Assembly: GCA_017458105.1 (NCBI GenBank)
Contig: JAFTGC010000032.1
Coordinates: 1-52,005 of the forward strand
DNA length: 52,005 nucleotides
Reading direction: 5' to 3'
Source of the DNA: Ruminococcus sp.
GTDB taxonomy: Bacteria > Bacillota > Clostridia > Oscillospirales > Acutalibacteraceae
In this document: positions 34,910 through 43,039 of the stretch, piece after piece
Layout of the letters: the number at the start of each line of letters is the position of its first letter
How positions within the stretch are numbered: position 1 is the first letter of the stretch
Translations under genes and position numbers: made by a program
Notes under the pieces: model-generated
The model's input: only the letters and a program-made list of their open reading frames with translations
Told to the model about the DNA's origin: nothing
The model's database searches: none

Positions 34910-35194
34910 ATGCCTGTATATTTAGCAGTCGGCTATTTTTTTGTTATAAATTTAATAGCCCTTGCAATTACATATTATGATAAAAAAGCAAGTAAAAGGC
35001 ACCGTCGCAGAGTAAGAGAAAACACCCTTATGTTGGTGGGTGCTTTGGGCGGGGCTCCGGTTATGTACCTTACAATGAAGGTGATTCGCCACAAAACAAA
35101 GCATTTTATATTTATGTTTGGTTTGCCGTTAATTTTTATTATAGAAGTTGCTATAGTGATTTTTATTGCTTTTTCTTCAAAGGTTTTTGGGTGA
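34910..35194 (+). CDS. DUF1294 (YsdA-like) membrane protein
   Basis: This 94-residue protein has three hydrophobic segments (about 3-22, 38-56, 67-90). The conserved family core is YYDKKASKRHRRRVRENTLMLVGALGGAPVMY, ending in RHKTKH. The function of the family is unknown. GAGGTG at 34896-34901 precedes the ATG. It diverges from the glycosidase gene with only 29 bases between start codons, and its stop lies within the ribosome binding site region of the next gene. Confidence 0.9.
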   Translation: MPVYLAVGYFFVINLIALAITYYDKKASKRHRRRVRENTLMLVGALGGAPVMYLTMKVIRHKTKHFIFMFGLPLIFIIEVAIVIFIAFSSKVFG

Positions 35195-35198
35195 TAAA

Positions 35199-36062
35199 AT
35201 GTTTGGTTTTCTTGAATTTACTGTTACCCAATCCTGCGACGGTATGCTTTGCAAAGAATATTTAAAAAAAGTTTGCAATGTGTCATCAAAAATGATAACA
35301 AAGCTTGTTCGTACAGAAATGGGAATTACTCGAAACGGTGAATTATTGAGAACAGTTGATTCTGTTTGCAACGGTGATGTTATCCGTCTGAAACTTCCCC
35401 AAGATGAGAATGAAATCATTCCTACAGAGGGCGAGCTTGATGTTATGTATGAGGACAATCATATTCTTATAGTGAATAAACCCGACAATATGCCTGTTCA
35501 TCCAACAAAGAACCATCAGACCGATACCCTCGCAAATATTGTCCGTTTTTACAGTCTGAATAAAAATGAGCATTACACCTTTCGTGCAATAAATCGGCTT
35601 GACCGTGATACTTCCGGACTGGTGGTAATAGCAAAGGATAGGTACACAGCTTCGTGCCTTAAAGGGCTTTATAAGGAATACACAGCAGTATGCCAAGGTG
35701 AGATGATTAACGACGGTACAGTTAGTGCAAATATTAGACTATGTCCAAACAGTAAAATGTTGCGGGAAGTTCATACCAGCGGTGCATATGCGGTAACTCA
35801 TTATAAGGTTTTGCAAACAAACGGAGAGCATACATTAATACTATGCACTCTTGAAACCGGAAGAACTCATCAAATTCGTTGCCATATGAGCTACCTTGGC
35901 TTTCCGTTGGCAGGAGATGATTTGTATGGAGGTTCAAAGGAAAAAATTCACCGTCAGGCACTCCACTGTTCAAGAGTTGAATTTAAACACCCCGTAACGG
36001 GAGAAAATATAGATATAAAATCCAAAATTCCTGAAAATATTAGACAAATTATAGAGTTATAA
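35199..36062 (+). CDS. RluA-family pseudouridine synthase
   Basis: This 287-residue enzyme isomerises uridine in rRNA or tRNA. An S4-like RNA-binding segment occupies about 15-70. The catalytic motif is INRLDRDTSGLVVIAK with the essential Asp, and TGRTHQIRCHMSYLGFPLAGDDLYGG is the second signature. ATG 35199 lies four bases after the DUF1294 stop with GGGTGAT upstream. The site modified cannot be told from sequence alone. A second, more distant family member lies at 50405. Confidence 0.92.
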   Translation: MFGFLEFTVTQSCDGMLCKEYLKKVCNVSSKMITKLVRTEMGITRNGELLRTVDSVCNGDVIRLKLPQDENEIIPTEGELDVMYEDNHILIVNKPDNMPVHPTKNHQTDTLANIVRFYSLNKNEHYTFRAINRLDRDTSGLVVIAKDRYTASCLKGLYKEYTAVCQGEMINDGTVSANIRLCPNSKMLREVHTSGAYAVTHYKVLQTNGEHTLILCTLETGRTHQIRCHMSYLGFPLAGDDLYGGSKEKIHRQALHCSRVEFKHPVTGENIDIKSKIPENIRQIIEL

Positions 36063-36153
36063 TTCGCCAAAGTAATAATTAACAGAATATTATATGTTAT
36101 TATATGGGTTGGTAGAAATTTTAATAGTTCATTTACGGAAAGGTCGCATTAAG

Positions 36154-37224
36154 ATGGAAGAAATCAAAATTGAACTAACCAAAACTCCAAAGGCTAAGCC
36201 CGAGGATGAGAGTAATCTCGGCTTTGGTCGTATTTTTACAGACCATATGCTTATTATGAATTATGATGAGGGTCAGGGTTGGCACGATGCAAGAATTGTA
36301 CCTTACGGTCCAATCGCACTTGATCCTTCGGCAATGGTTCTTCATTACGGACAGGAAGTTTTTGAGGGTATGAAGGCATACCGTAATGTAAACGGCGGTA
36401 TAAATCTTTTTAGACCTGATAAAAATATGGCAAGACTCAATGTTTCAAATGAAAGATTGTGTATTCCTCAGATAGACGAGGCTTTCTGTGTAGAAGCTAT
36501 CAAAAAGCTTGTTGAAGTTGAGAAGGATTGGGTTCCGCACTCAGAGGGAACTTCGCTTTATATCAGACCGTTTATCTTCTCAACAGATGCACATCTTGGT
36601 GTTCACCCGGCTGAGCATCTTCTGTTTGTAACAATCTGTTCGCCTGTTGGTGCATATTATCCTGAGGGACTTAACCCTGTTAAGATTTATGTGGAAGAAA
36701 AGTATGTCCGTGCCGTAAAGGGAGGTATGGGCTTTACAAAAACAGGCGGTAACTATGCGGCTTCTCTCAAAGCTCAGGATGAGGCAGAAAAGCAGAAATA
36801 TACTCAGGTTCTTTGGCTTGACGGTGTAGAAAGAAAGTACATCGAAGAAGTTGGAACAATGAATGTGTTCTTCGTAATTGATGACGAGATAGTTACACCT
36901 GCCCTTCAGGGTTCAATCCTCAGCGGTATCACAAGAATGAGCACCATTGAGTTGCTGAACGCTTGGGGTTATAAGGTTTCTGAGAGAAAAATCTCAATTG
37001 ACGAAGTTGTTAAAGCTTCTGAAGAAGGCAGACTTAAAGAGAGTTTCGGAACAGGTACAGCTGCCGTTATATCACCAATTGGCGAGCTCAAGTTTGGTGA
37101 TAAGAAGATGAGCATCAACAACGGTGAAATCGGCGAAATCAGCCAGAAACTTTACGATAACCTCACAGGAATTCAGTGGGGCAAAGTAGAGGATACCATG
37201 GGTTGGGTTGTTCCGGTTTGTTAA
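36154..37224 (+). CDS. ilvE: Branched-chain amino acid aminotransferase
   Basis: This 356-residue fold-type IV PLP enzyme interconverts Val, Leu and Ile with their 2-oxo acids. LHYGQEVFEGMKAYR, FTKTGGNYAASLKAQDEA (containing the PLP Lys region), EEVGTMNVFFV and GSILSGITRMSTIELL are clear IlvE type-II signatures. ATG 36154 is preferred to 36094, with AAAGGTCG upstream. It is monocistronic, closed by a terminator. Confidence 0.95.
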   Translation: MEEIKIELTKTPKAKPEDESNLGFGRIFTDHMLIMNYDEGQGWHDARIVPYGPIALDPSAMVLHYGQEVFEGMKAYRNVNGGINLFRPDKNMARLNVSNERLCIPQIDEAFCVEAIKKLVEVEKDWVPHSEGTSLYIRPFIFSTDAHLGVHPAEHLLFVTICSPVGAYYPEGLNPVKIYVEEKYVRAVKGGMGFTKTGGNYAASLKAQDEAEKQKYTQVLWLDGVERKYIEEVGTMNVFFVIDDEIVTPALQGSILSGITRMSTIELLNAWGYKVSERKISIDEVVKASEEGRLKESFGTGTAAVISPIGELKFGDKKMSINNGEIGEISQKLYDNLTGIQWGKVEDTMGWVVPVC

Positions 37225-37242
37225 TCTGAATAGTTTCAAAGT

Positions 37243-37283
37243 AAAGCATCGGCTAAACTCAACGGTTTAACCGGTGCTTTATA
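37243..37283. terminator. Terminator between ilvE and TIGR04086 gene
   Basis: AAAGCATCGGCTAAAC pairs with GTTTAACCGGTGCTTT with two mismatched or wobble positions (37243-37280). The A and T ends make it usable on both strands. Confidence 0.8.
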
Positions 37284-37285
37284 GC

Positions 37286-37693
37286 TTATTTTATCAGCTT
37301 TTCTTTCTTGTTAATTCCTATTATTCCTCCAACAGTTCCGCCCAACAGACAGGCGATAAATTTTAAGAAGGTAAATAAAGTAACGGTACCGTCCATAGCA
37401 ATCATACCGGCACAAAAGATAATTACAAAAAATAACAGTCCGCTCACAGAGCCGTTTATAATCCCTTTTATACCTGCGATTTTTGAACACGCAAACCCCG
37501 ATACATAGGCACTGATACCGCATATTATTGTGAGAATTATTTCCAGAACAACATTATCCAGTATTCCTGTGCTTGTCATAATTACCGAAGTTATGCTTAG
37601 AAGAATAAGCAGCACAAGTTCGCCCAATATAAGCCCAACAACAAGCCCCTTGATAAATTTAAATTTGTTAAATTCAATAGTAAGACTTTTCAA
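37286..37693 (-). CDS. TIGR04086-type membrane protein
   Basis: This 135-residue protein has four hydrophobic helices (about 13-37, 46-68, 77-99, 105-127) joined by short loops with glycine-rich helix faces (GLVVGLILGE, LLGGTVGGIIG). It matches the clostridial TIGR04086 family of unknown function, often found near protein export genes. Its ATG at 37693 diverges from the PF06541 gene. Confidence 0.85.
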   Translation of the reverse strand: MKSLTIEFNKFKFIKGLVVGLILGELVLLILLSITSVIMTSTGILDNVVLEIILTIICGISAYVSGFACSKIAGIKGIINGSVSGLLFFVIIFCAGMIAMDGTVTLFTFLKFIACLLGGTVGGIIGINKKEKLIK

Positions 37694-37768
37694 TAATAAC
37701 GCACCTCCAAAATCTCTACCATATAATATTCACAACATACGCTTTTTAGAATATCGTTTAATATAAAC

Positions 37769-37797
37769 TTGCACATAATTGTGCATTATGATAAAAT
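37769..37797 (+). promoter_or_regulatory. Promoter with embedded palindrome
   Basis: TTGCAC (37769-37774) and TAAAAT (37792-37797) are 17 bases apart. TGCACA (37770-37775) and TGTGCA (37780-37785) form an inverted repeat over the -35 and spacer, an operator-like placement. Confidence 0.65.
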
Positions 37798-37839
37798 GTA
37801 TGCAGACAATTATTTTAAAATTAAGATTTTGGTGATAAT

Positions 37840-38586
37840 ATGGTTGTTTTCGTAAAATATACCTATATATTTGCTGTTGGTAGTGTTGTTGGATGGTTGG
37901 TTGAGCTGCTTTACAGGCATTTCGTAAGCAATCCAAAGGTAAATGGCAAACGCAAGTGGGTAAATCCCGGGTTTTTAACAGGTCCATATCTTCCGCTTTA
38001 TGGGTTTAGCTCATGTATTTTATACTTATTGTCGGGTTTAGACAGTTATATTTCGATAGATAACTCAGTGCTTCGTATAATCGTATTACTGGTTATGATG
38101 GCAATTTGCATAACGGTAATAGAATACATTGCCGGAATGATTTTTATTAAGCGTATGAAAATTATGCTATGGGATTACAGCCGAAACCGATTTAATATTC
38201 AAGGGATAATTTGTCCGCTATACAGCTTTTTTTGGTTGCTTTTGGGGGCATTTTACTATTTTGCGGTTTATCCTTATTTTATAACTACTGTTGAATGGCT
38301 GTTTGAGCATATAATTTTTTGCTTTTTTGTTGGAATGTTTTTAGGTGTGTTTATTCTTGATCTGGTTCAGTCATTGCAAATTATGATTAAGATTAAGCAG
38401 TTTGCCGAGGATAATAATGTTGTTATTATTTATGAGGAATTTAAAGCCAATCTTAGAGAAAGGGCAGAGGGAAGAATAAGCTCTGTTCGGGCGTTTATCG
38501 GTAAACACAGTTACCAGACAATTTATAATAGTCTAACGGAATATTTCCGGGAAAAAATCAAAAATATCGAGAAAAAAGGTAAATAA
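37840..38586 (+). CDS. PF06541-type membrane protein (putative ABC transporter type IV)
   Basis: This 248-residue protein has an N-terminal signature FAVGSVVGWLVELLYRH then KRKWVNPGFLTGPYLPLYGF, followed by four further membrane helices (about 62-78, 85-107, 127-150, 155-178). The soluble C-terminus is charged (180-248). The motif LWDYSRNRFNIQGIICPLYS is conserved in the family. Despite the Pfam name, transport has not been shown. GGTGAT precedes the ATG. Confidence 0.87.
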   Translation: MVVFVKYTYIFAVGSVVGWLVELLYRHFVSNPKVNGKRKWVNPGFLTGPYLPLYGFSSCILYLLSGLDSYISIDNSVLRIIVLLVMMAICITVIEYIAGMIFIKRMKIMLWDYSRNRFNIQGIICPLYSFFWLLLGAFYYFAVYPYFITTVEWLFEHIIFCFFVGMFLGVFILDLVQSLQIMIKIKQFAEDNNVVIIYEEFKANLRERAEGRISSVRAFIGKHSYQTIYNSLTEYFREKIKNIEKKGK

Positions 38587-38606
38587 ATTATATATAGAAA
38601 TGGAAA

Positions 38607-38640
38607 AGGGTATGCACCAAAGTGGTACATACCCTAAAAT
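38607..38640. terminator. Terminator between PF06541 gene and NfnAB operon
   Basis: A 12-position stem with one mismatch (38607-38618 with 38624-38635) separates the converging genes. A T-run follows on the minus strand, so it mainly ends the NfnAB transcript. Confidence 0.8.
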
Positions 38641-38652
38641 TTTAACTATAAA

Positions 38653-40041
38653 TTATTTTTCAGAAAGTGCCTTATCAATAGCTGCTGCAGCTTTTTTACC
38701 TGCACCCATTGCAAGTATAACTGTTGCGGCACCGGTTACGGCGTCACCGCCTGCGTAGACGTATTCACGACTTGTAAGACCGTCTTCATCGGCAATAATT
38801 CCACCCCACTTTTGAGTGTCAAGTCCGTCTGTTGTGGACTTGATAAGCGGGTTAGGTGAGGTACCGATAGACATAATTACACAGTCCATAGGGATAACAT
38901 ATTCGCTACCCTCTACTGCTACAGGGCGTCTTCTGCCACTTGCATCAGGTTCTCCGAGTTCCATCTTAATACACTTGATACCTGTTACATTATCATCATC
39001 GTCACCGAGAATCTCAACAGGGTTGTTAAGTGTACGGAAGATTATGCCCTCTTCTTTAGCGTGGTGAACTTCTTCTGCTCTTGCAGGGAGTTCAGCTTCG
39101 GATCTTCTGTATATTATGCTTACCTCTTCGGCACCAAGTCTTAGAGCAGAACGGGCAGCGTCCATTGCAACATTACCTCCGCCTACAACAGCAACCTTTT
39201 TAGCGTGCATAATAGGTGTTGTGCTGTTGTTTTGGTACGCCTTCATAAGGTTTACTCTTGTGAGAAATTCGTTGGCTGAGTAAACACCGTTGAGGTTTTC
39301 GCCCGGAATTTTCATAAATCTAGGCAAGCCTGCCCCGCTGCCAATAAATACAGACTCAAATCCCATATCCTGCATGAGTTCGTCTATGGAAAGTACCTTA
39401 CCGATAACCATATTTGTTTGAACAGAAACACCTAAATCCTTGAGGTTTTCAACTTCTTTGTTTACTATAGCTTTTGGCAGTCTGAATTCAGGGATACCAT
39501 ACTGAAGAACACCGCCGGCAGTGTGCAATGCTTCAAAGATAGTAACCTCGTAACCCTTTTTAGCAAGATCACCTGCACAAGTAAGTCCGCTCGGACCACT
39601 TCCGATAACAGCAACCTTGTGTCCGTTGCTCTTTGGCTTAACAGCTTTTTCTTTGTTGTTTGCATTGTGATAGTCGGCAACATATCTTTCAAGTCTGCCT
39701 ATGGCAACAGGCTCTGTTTTAATACCGCGAACACACTTGGATTCACACTGTGACTCCTGAGGACAAACTCGTCCGCATACAGCAGGTAGGGAAGAGCTCT
39801 CGCTTATTACCTGATATGCACCCTCAAAATTTTCCTCAGTGATCTGTTTAATAAAGTTAGGAATATCTATGTTTACAGGGCAGCCGTTTACGCAGGGCTT
39901 GTGTTTGCAATTAAGACATCTGCTTGCTTCATCAAGTGCCATTTGCTGTGTATATCCTGTGGCAACTTCAAGAAAGTTTTTTGCTCGTACAGCAGGTTCC
40001 TGCTGAGGCATATCTGTTCTTGGAATTTTCATATTAGGCAT
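38653..40041 (-). CDS. NfnB/GltA-like NADPH:acceptor oxidoreductase large subunit
   Basis: This 462-residue protein has N-terminal Cys motifs for two [4Fe-4S] clusters (CLNCKHKPCVNGCP, CGRVCPQESQCESKC). An FAD-binding GSGPSGLTCAGDLA and an NADP-binding VGGGNVAMDAAR segment follow. Databases often call it glutamate synthase small chain (GltA). No glutamate synthase large subunit is present, and its partner is the ferredoxin-reductase-like gene two bases upstream. This pairing is diagnostic of NfnAB (electron-bifurcating NADH-dependent reduced ferredoxin:NADP oxidoreductase) or the related SudAB. GGAGG precedes the ATG. Confidence 0.93.
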   Translation of the reverse strand: MPNMKIPRTDMPQQEPAVRAKNFLEVATGYTQQMALDEASRCLNCKHKPCVNGCPVNIDIPNFIKQITEENFEGAYQVISESSSLPAVCGRVCPQESQCESKCVRGIKTEPVAIGRLERYVADYHNANNKEKAVKPKSNGHKVAVIGSGPSGLTCAGDLAKKGYEVTIFEALHTAGGVLQYGIPEFRLPKAIVNKEVENLKDLGVSVQTNMVIGKVLSIDELMQDMGFESVFIGSGAGLPRFMKIPGENLNGVYSANEFLTRVNLMKAYQNNSTTPIMHAKKVAVVGGGNVAMDAARSALRLGAEEVSIIYRRSEAELPARAEEVHHAKEEGIIFRTLNNPVEILGDDDDNVTGIKCIKMELGEPDASGRRRPVAVEGSEYVIPMDCVIMSIGTSPNPLIKSTTDGLDTQKWGGIIADEDGLTSREYVYAGGDAVTGAATVILAMGAGKKAAAAIDKALSEK

Positions 40042-40043
40042 AA

Positions 40044-40886
40044 TTACTTTACCTCCTTATTGAGAAGGTTACAGCTTTCTTCGTAAGCGTGTTTCTCAAA
40101 CTCTTTATAAATTCGGCTTCTTTTTATAGCCTCGTCAAAATCGACCTTATGACCGTCAAAGTCAGGACCGTCAACACAGGCAAACTTTGTTTCTCCGCCA
40201 ACAGTAAGTCTACAGCCGCCGCACATACCTGTACCGTCAATCATAATCGGGTTCATAGATACAACAGTTTTTATGTTATATTGCTCGGTGAGCTTTGCAA
40301 CGAACTTCATCATAATCAAAGGACCGATCGTTATAACCTCGTCATATGTATTGCCTTCTTTAATTAGCTGTTCCAAAGCGTTTGTAACAAGTCCCTTTTC
40401 TCCGTAAGAACCGTCATCTGTCATCATTTTAAATACATTTGAGTGGCTCTTGAATTCATCTTCAAGTATAACTAAGTCCTTATTTCGGAAACCTACAACA
40501 GAGTGGACCTCAGTTCCCTGATCAAAGAGCTTTTTAGCAACCGGGTAAGCAATAGCACAACCTACGCCGCCGCCTACAACGGCAACCTTTTTAAGACCGT
40601 CTGTGTGTGTAGGAGTGCCGAGAGGCCCCACAAAGTCCTGGATGTAATCGCCCTCATTAAAAGAGTTCAGCTGATTTGTTGTAGCACCAACAATCTGAAA
40701 AATGATGGTTACGGTGCCGTTTTCTCTGTCAAAATCAGCAATGGTCAGTGGGATTCTCTCGCCGTTTTCATCGGTACGAAGTATGATGAACTGACCGGGT
40801 TCAGCTTTTTTTGCGATTAGAGGTGCGTCAATCACCATTTTTGTAACAGTGGGATTGAGTACCTGTTTACTAATAATTTTGTACAT
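40044..40886 (-). CDS. NfnA-like ferredoxin:NADP/NAD oxidoreductase small subunit
   Basis: This 280-residue FAD/NAD-binding reductase has a C-terminal [2Fe-2S] motif, MCGGCRLTVGGETKFACVDGPDFDGH (about 217-242). GQFIILR and PLTIADFD are FAD-binding, and VAVVGGGVGCAIAYPVAKKL is the nucleotide-binding loop. It is the small subunit of the NfnAB/SudAB pair, transcribed first. ATG 40886 has GGAAG 7 bases upstream; the ATG at 40892 is too close. Confidence 0.92.
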   Translation of the reverse strand: MYKIISKQVLNPTVTKMVIDAPLIAKKAEPGQFIILRTDENGERIPLTIADFDRENGTVTIIFQIVGATTNQLNSFNEGDYIQDFVGPLGTPTHTDGLKKVAVVGGGVGCAIAYPVAKKLFDQGTEVHSVVGFRNKDLVILEDEFKSHSNVFKMMTDDGSYGEKGLVTNALEQLIKEGNTYDEVITIGPLIMMKFVAKLTEQYNIKTVVSMNPIMIDGTGMCGGCRLTVGGETKFACVDGPDFDGHKVDFDEAIKRSRIYKEFEKHAYEESCNLLNKEVK

Positions 40887-40922
40887 TTGCATACTTCCTT
40901 ACATAAAATTATACCATAGTAC

Positions 40923-40952
40923 ATTTTACACTATTGATTGGTGCTTTGTCAA
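40923..40952 (-). promoter_or_regulatory. NfnAB operon promoter
   Basis: On the minus strand a consensus TTGACA (40952-40947) and TAAAAT (40928-40923) are 18 bases apart. No Rex-like operator overlaps it. Confidence 0.7.
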
Positions 40953-41015
40953 TCTATTTTTTATATTGTTTTAATTTTTTGTAACAAAAAATCGAATTAA
41001 ATTTTGTTAATTATG

Positions 41016-41050
41016 TAAAAATAGACCGTATCCATTTTGTGATACAGTCT
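41016..41050 (-). terminator. Terminator after the HPr gene
   Basis: A 10-position stem with one mismatch (41023-41032 with 41041-41050) is followed on the minus strand by TATTTTTA. It closes the lipid kinase-PAP2-HPr unit. Confidence 0.75.
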
Positions 41051-41119
41051 GTTAAAAACTTTTATGTTTAATAAAAATAAAGTTTATAAAGATTATCAGA
41101 TAAAAATTTTCGGTGGATA

Positions 41120-41386
41120 TTACTCGCCAAACCGGCTTTCGATTAACTCAACAGCTTCTTTCATTGCGGCTTTTTCATCGGGACCGTCAAATTCAATGGT
41201 AATTTCGGTGCCGCACTTTATACACGCTGTAATTAAGTTCATAATACTTTTGCCGTCAATCTGATGATTGCCTTTTATTACGGTAACGGAAGTACCCTCG
41301 TATTTGCTCATGGCTTTAACAAAATCCCCGGCAGGTCGCATATGTAAGCCGTGTCTGTTTTTAACAGTAATTGTTTTTGATAGCAT
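41120..41386 (-). CDS. ptsH: Phosphocarrier protein HPr
   Basis: This 88-residue HPr carries both regulatory sites: the phosphoryl-accepting His in KNRHGLHMRPAG and the regulatory Ser in GKSIMNLI. It is therefore an HPr rather than a Crh protein, which lacks the His. Enzyme I is not nearby. ATG 41386 is preferred, with GAGGAG upstream; it begins 24 bases after the PAP2 gene on the same strand. In this lineage such an HPr may serve sugar uptake or carbon catabolite control. Confidence 0.93.
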   Translation of the reverse strand: MLSKTITVKNRHGLHMRPAGDFVKAMSKYEGTSVTVIKGNHQIDGKSIMNLITACIKCGTEITIEFDGPDEKAAMKEAVELIESRFGE

Positions 41387-41409
41387 AATTAAATCTCCTC
41401 GGTTTACAA

Positions 41410-41910
41410 TTATAAAATGAAAAAAAGCAGTCCAAATAAAGAGCTGATAAATGCGGCACCCAAAACATCGCTTGGGTAGTGAATTCCTGCAATCGGTCGT
41501 AAAACAGCAATAGTAATAGTTACCAAAAGCGAAGCCGCACCAAGCCATACATTTATATATAGAAAAGAAAAGGTTATTATGACAGAACTTGCAACATGTC
41601 TTGAAGGGAAACTCTTTCTCTTTGTTTTTTTAGGGAATAAAGGTTTGATGTTTGTTTTTTCGTAAGGTCTTAGTCTGTTAATGAGAATTCTCATAACTGT
41701 TACGGCTAAAAATGTAAATAGCGGTATTGTAAAAACCTTGATAAATCTTAAATCCCATATTATAACAAGATAGAACAACAACAAAGGATAGCCTATATAA
41801 TGGATATAAGGAGTAAATTTATAAACAAATTTAAGAAATTTATATAGTGGCTTATTTTGAATGATTTTGTTCCGCATATTCATATATTTTTCGGAATTTA
41901 TAAAAATCAC
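41410..41910 (-). CDS. PAP2-family membrane phosphatase
   Basis: This protein of about 163-166 residues has four to five hydrophobic helices and the three PAP2 catalytic motifs: RLRPYEKTNIKP, FPSRHVASS (PSGH variant with Arg) and AVLRPIAGIHYPSD. Members dephosphorylate phosphatidate or undecaprenyl diphosphate. The start is doubtful: GTG 41910 overlaps the only ribosome binding site (AGGAG, 41914-41910), the next ATG (41883) is 26 bases away, and the codon at normal spacing is ATA (41901). It overlaps the end of the lipid kinase gene, so coupling is expected. Confidence 0.9.
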   Translation of the reverse strand: MIFINSEKYMNMRNKIIQNKPLYKFLKFVYKFTPYIHYIGYPLLLFYLVIIWDLRFIKVFTIPLFTFLAVTVMRILINRLRPYEKTNIKPLFPKKTKRKSFPSRHVASSVIITFSFLYINVWLGAASLLVTITIAVLRPIAGIHYPSDVLGAAFISSLFGLLFFIL

Positions 41911-42806
41911 TCCTCGATCTGTGGTTTTAAAAAAGCGATTGCACGGGCATGGTTTGTAATTACGGCTGTTGAAGTTTCACCGCCAAATTCTCCGTCAAGC
42001 GTCCATGCAATAGCGGAATCACTATTGATTGTAAAGTTTGAATCTCTTATATATACAAGGTGTTTGCTTTCGGTTTTGCCCGTGAGAAGGTCGTTGATAG
42101 TTTCCTGTAAATCAATGGGATTTGTAGGGCTTTTCACAAAAATTGCTTCAAACTTACCGTCGTCAAGTTCTACAGAGCGTTCATTGATTTTCAACAGACC
42201 GCCCACAGAAAATGTGTTGCATATCATTCCGTAAATAAAATTATTTTCAATTGTTATGTTATTTGCTGTAATATTAATGTGTATACTTTTTATTTTTGAA
42301 AGCTGTTTTATACCTTCAAGAAAGTATGCCAACTTGCCCAGTATATTTTTAATATTTTGAGGGGTTGAATAAGCAACCTCGGTAAATGCACCAAACCCGG
42401 CAATATAGTTAAAATATCTTCCGTTAAATTCACCAATATCATAGGGGAAAAGCATACTGTTGGGTATTGCGTCAACGCATTTTGTTATGTTTTTTGAAAT
42501 TCCGAGAGAGGTTGCAAAATCATTTACAGTACCTGCAGGAATATATGCACACGGCTTTCGTAACTGAGCTTCAACACTCATATATCCGGTTGTTACTTCG
42601 TTAAGAGTACCGTCGCCGCCTGAACACACAATCATATCGAAGTTATTCATATTTGATATAACAAACCTTGTTGCGTCACCCTTTGATTTAGTTGGCAGCA
42701 CAGTAACTGTACCCAGTTCCGAAAGGTTTTCTATTATATATGAAAGTTTGCCTTTGATAAGCCCTTTACCTGAAATAGGGTTATAGATAAATAAAATTTT
42801 GCTCAT
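41907..42806 (-). CDS. YegS/BmrU-family lipid kinase
   Basis: This 299-residue protein of the diacylglycerol kinase catalytic fold phosphorylates a lipid, probably diacylglycerol. It starts with YNPISGKG; CSGGDGTLNEV is the nucleotide-binding motif, PAGTVNDFATSLG follows, and GEFGGETS lies near the C-terminus. It lies directly before a PAP2 phosphatase, which could catalyse the reverse reaction. The ATG at 42806 has GAGGA upstream. Confidence 0.93.
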   Translation of the reverse strand: MSKILFIYNPISGKGLIKGKLSYIIENLSELGTVTVLPTKSKGDATRFVISNMNNFDMIVCSGGDGTLNEVTTGYMSVEAQLRKPCAYIPAGTVNDFATSLGISKNITKCVDAIPNSMLFPYDIGEFNGRYFNYIAGFGAFTEVAYSTPQNIKNILGKLAYFLEGIKQLSKIKSIHINITANNITIENNFIYGMICNTFSVGGLLKINERSVELDDGKFEAIFVKSPTNPIDLQETINDLLTGKTESKHLVYIRDSNFTINSDSAIAWTLDGEFGGETSTAVITNHARAIAFLKPQIEE

Positions 42807-42836
42807 AAACAGTAATCCTCTTCCATTATTATACTG

Positions 42837-42865
42837 ATTATAACAGATTTTGGGTTAATTTTCAA
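42837..42865 (-). promoter_or_regulatory. Lipid kinase operon promoter inside an inverted repeat
   Basis: On the minus strand TTGAAA (42865-42860) and TATAAT (42842-42837) are 17 bases apart. Perfect 11-bp inverted repeat arms, TTATTATACTG (42826-42836) and CAGTATAATAA (42866-42876), flank it immediately on both sides. Confidence 0.75.
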
Positions 42866-42952
42866 CAGTATAATAAGTTATAGATTTTTTATATCTATTT
42901 TACCGTTTTTAGTTATATCAAAAAATACATATATGCTATGCCAATTTTGTGG

Positions 42953-42981
42953 TTTACATATCATAAAAAATATGTTAAACT
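42953..42981 (+). promoter_or_regulatory. adhE promoter
   Basis: TTTACA (42953-42958) and TAAACT (42976-42981) are 17 bases apart. The -10 lies inside the Rex-like operator, as expected for repression. Confidence 0.6.
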
Positions 42982-42989
42982 TTTAACAA
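42972..42989. promoter_or_regulatory. Rex operator upstream of adhE
   Basis: ATGTTAAACTTTTAACAA matches the redox repressor Rex consensus (TTGTTAANNNNTTAACAA) at all but the first conserved base. TGTTAA and TTAACA are perfect inverted arms around ACTT. Rex releases DNA when NADH rises, which would induce the NADH-consuming AdhE. Confidence 0.85.
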
Positions 42990-43039
42990 AGCACAACCAA
43001 GGGGTTTAGTGCGACTCATTATATTAAGGAGAGAAAATT

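Noticed and set aside
38653-40041. Glutamate synthase small subunit
   Set aside because: No large subunit is present, and the adjacent ferredoxin reductase-like gene points to an NfnAB/SudAB complex instead.
41120-41548. 142-residue version of HPr starting far upstream
   Set aside because: The extra 54 residues have no HPr homology and overlap the PAP2 gene; ATG 41386 has a proper ribosome binding site.
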